Assembly (NCBI GenBank): GCA_937875715.1
Contig: CALEHZ010000070.1
Coordinates: forward strand, 1-6,345
Reading direction: 5' to 3'
DNA length: 6,345 nt
From: an uncultured Campylobacter sp.
Lineage (GTDB): Bacteria; Campylobacterota; Campylobacteria; Campylobacterales; Campylobacteraceae
This document shows positions 6,168 through 6,345 of the stretch, in pieces; position 1 is the stretch's first letter; each line of letters opens with the position of its first letter. The position numbers and the translations under genes are program-made. The notes beneath the pieces are model-generated. The model was not told where the DNA came from and made no database searches. It worked only from the letters and a program-made list of their open reading frames with translations.

Positions 6168-6251
6168 ATATTTATATTCGCGCGCTTTTAAAGTCGTAGT
6201 AATTAAATTGCGAATAGGCGCATCATCTTCAACTATCAATATTCTGTCCAT
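6003..6251 (-). CDS. kdpE: KdpE-like response regulator, receiver domain fragment truncated at the junction
   Basis: N-terminal part of a two-component response regulator receiver domain. Residues 1-66 are good family sequence: ILIVEDD (4-10, acidic pair Glu8/Asp9 plus Asp10), NAIMQASSHNPDIVLLDLGL with the phosphoacceptor Asp52, then PDIDGVEVIKK (56-66). The LDLGLPDIDG wording resembles KdpE, the regulator of the high-affinity potassium transporter, but other OmpR-type regulators cannot be excluded. From about residue 67 (below 6051) the frame reads antisense thyX and means nothing; the rest of the receiver (conserved Thr/Ser and Lys) and the whole DNA-binding domain are missing. The ATG overlaps an upstream stop as TAATG, as is common for kinase-regulator pairs. 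Opposite orientation to every other gene here suggests this end is joined artificially or by inversion. Confidence 0.72.
   Translation of the reverse strand: MDRILIVEDDAPIRNLITTTLKAREYKYLTAQDGENAIMQASSHNPDIVLLDLGLPDIDGVEVIKKMLQGACVTHFIAHSLY
6051..6074. other. Junction of thyX and an inverted kdpE-like gene (about 24-base overlap of homology)
   Basis: Read on + these bases encode HLFYNFYT, normal for ThyX; read on - they encode GVEVIKKM, normal for a receiver domain. To the left only ThyX makes sense, to the right only the regulator. The switch therefore lies somewhere inside these bases, which act as shared microhomology between two genes in opposite orientation. Confidence 0.8.
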
Positions 6252-6345
6252 TATCTCTCTACCCCTCGCCCCTGCAGGACTACGGCGGAATATCTATATA
6301 CTTCAACAGCTCCTATTGCAACATTATTCTCTTTTTCGCAGATTG
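6251..6345 (-). CDS. Possible 3' end of an upstream sensor kinase (KdpD-like), partial
   Basis: A 30-codon frame is open from the right edge to a TAA (6251-6253) that overlaps the regulator ATG as TAATG. The first part, ICEKENNVAIGAVEVY, could align with the last strand of a histidine kinase ATPase domain (pattern NN..GGA.F...LP). In the frame as it stands the ending (RYSAVVLQGRGVER) does not fit that pattern. A shift near the TATATA run (about 6297-6303) would instead give YIDIPP and a stop, which fits better. A kinase is also expected from the gene order next to kdpE. The fragment is too short to be sure. Confidence 0.3.
   Translation of the reverse strand, partial: ICEKENNVAIGAVEVYRYSAVVLQGRGVER

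Noticed and set aside
5870..6345. A mobile element or prophage edge as cause of the thyX truncation
   Set aside because: No terminal inverted repeats, target duplication, transposase or integrase is visible; the interrupting sequence is an ordinary regulator gene.

Overview
The window looks like a Campylobacter (Campylobacterota) chromosome fragment. It is AT-rich, its genes are tightly packed with ATGA stop/start overlaps, it carries a Campylobacter-type major outer membrane porin, and it has the permease-ATPase-MCE-lipoprotein gene order known from C. jejuni as the iamB/iamA locus (Cj1646-Cj1649). The species cannot be named from this sequence alone.

Layout on the + strand: (1) the 3' part of a MOMP-like porin runs from the window edge to 1256, with its start off the left end; (2) an intergenic stretch at 1257-1409 holds stacked hairpins, including one strong terminator, followed by a plausible sigma70 -10 box; (3) an operon starts at 1410: an MlaE-like permease with an N-terminal STAS-like domain, an MlaF-like ATPase, an MlaD-like MCE protein, a PqiC-like lipoprotein and MoeA, with thyX starting 10 bases after moeA. 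The first four form one ABC-type lipid transport system of the inner membrane and periplasm. moeA (molybdenum cofactor) and thyX (dTMP synthesis) follow in the same transcriptional direction without an obvious functional link.

The right end is anomalous. thyX is homologous to its family only for about 63 residues. The reading then runs straight into the antisense of a KdpE-like response regulator, which is itself cut at the same point. The two genes share about 24 bases (6051-6074) that encode sensible family residues on both strands. Past the regulator start lies what may be the end of a kdpD-like sensor kinase. This is best read as an inverted, microhomology-mediated junction: either an assembly or amplification chimera, or a true rearrangement breakpoint. 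It should not be read as a functional fusion.

I found no convincing novel multi-gene system. The points most worth checking are the thyX/kdpE junction, an AAATTC-rich tandem repeat that inserts an Asn/Ser tract into MoeA, a related 18-bp duplication at the end of the lipoprotein gene, and a MoeA variant of the LPGNP motif.
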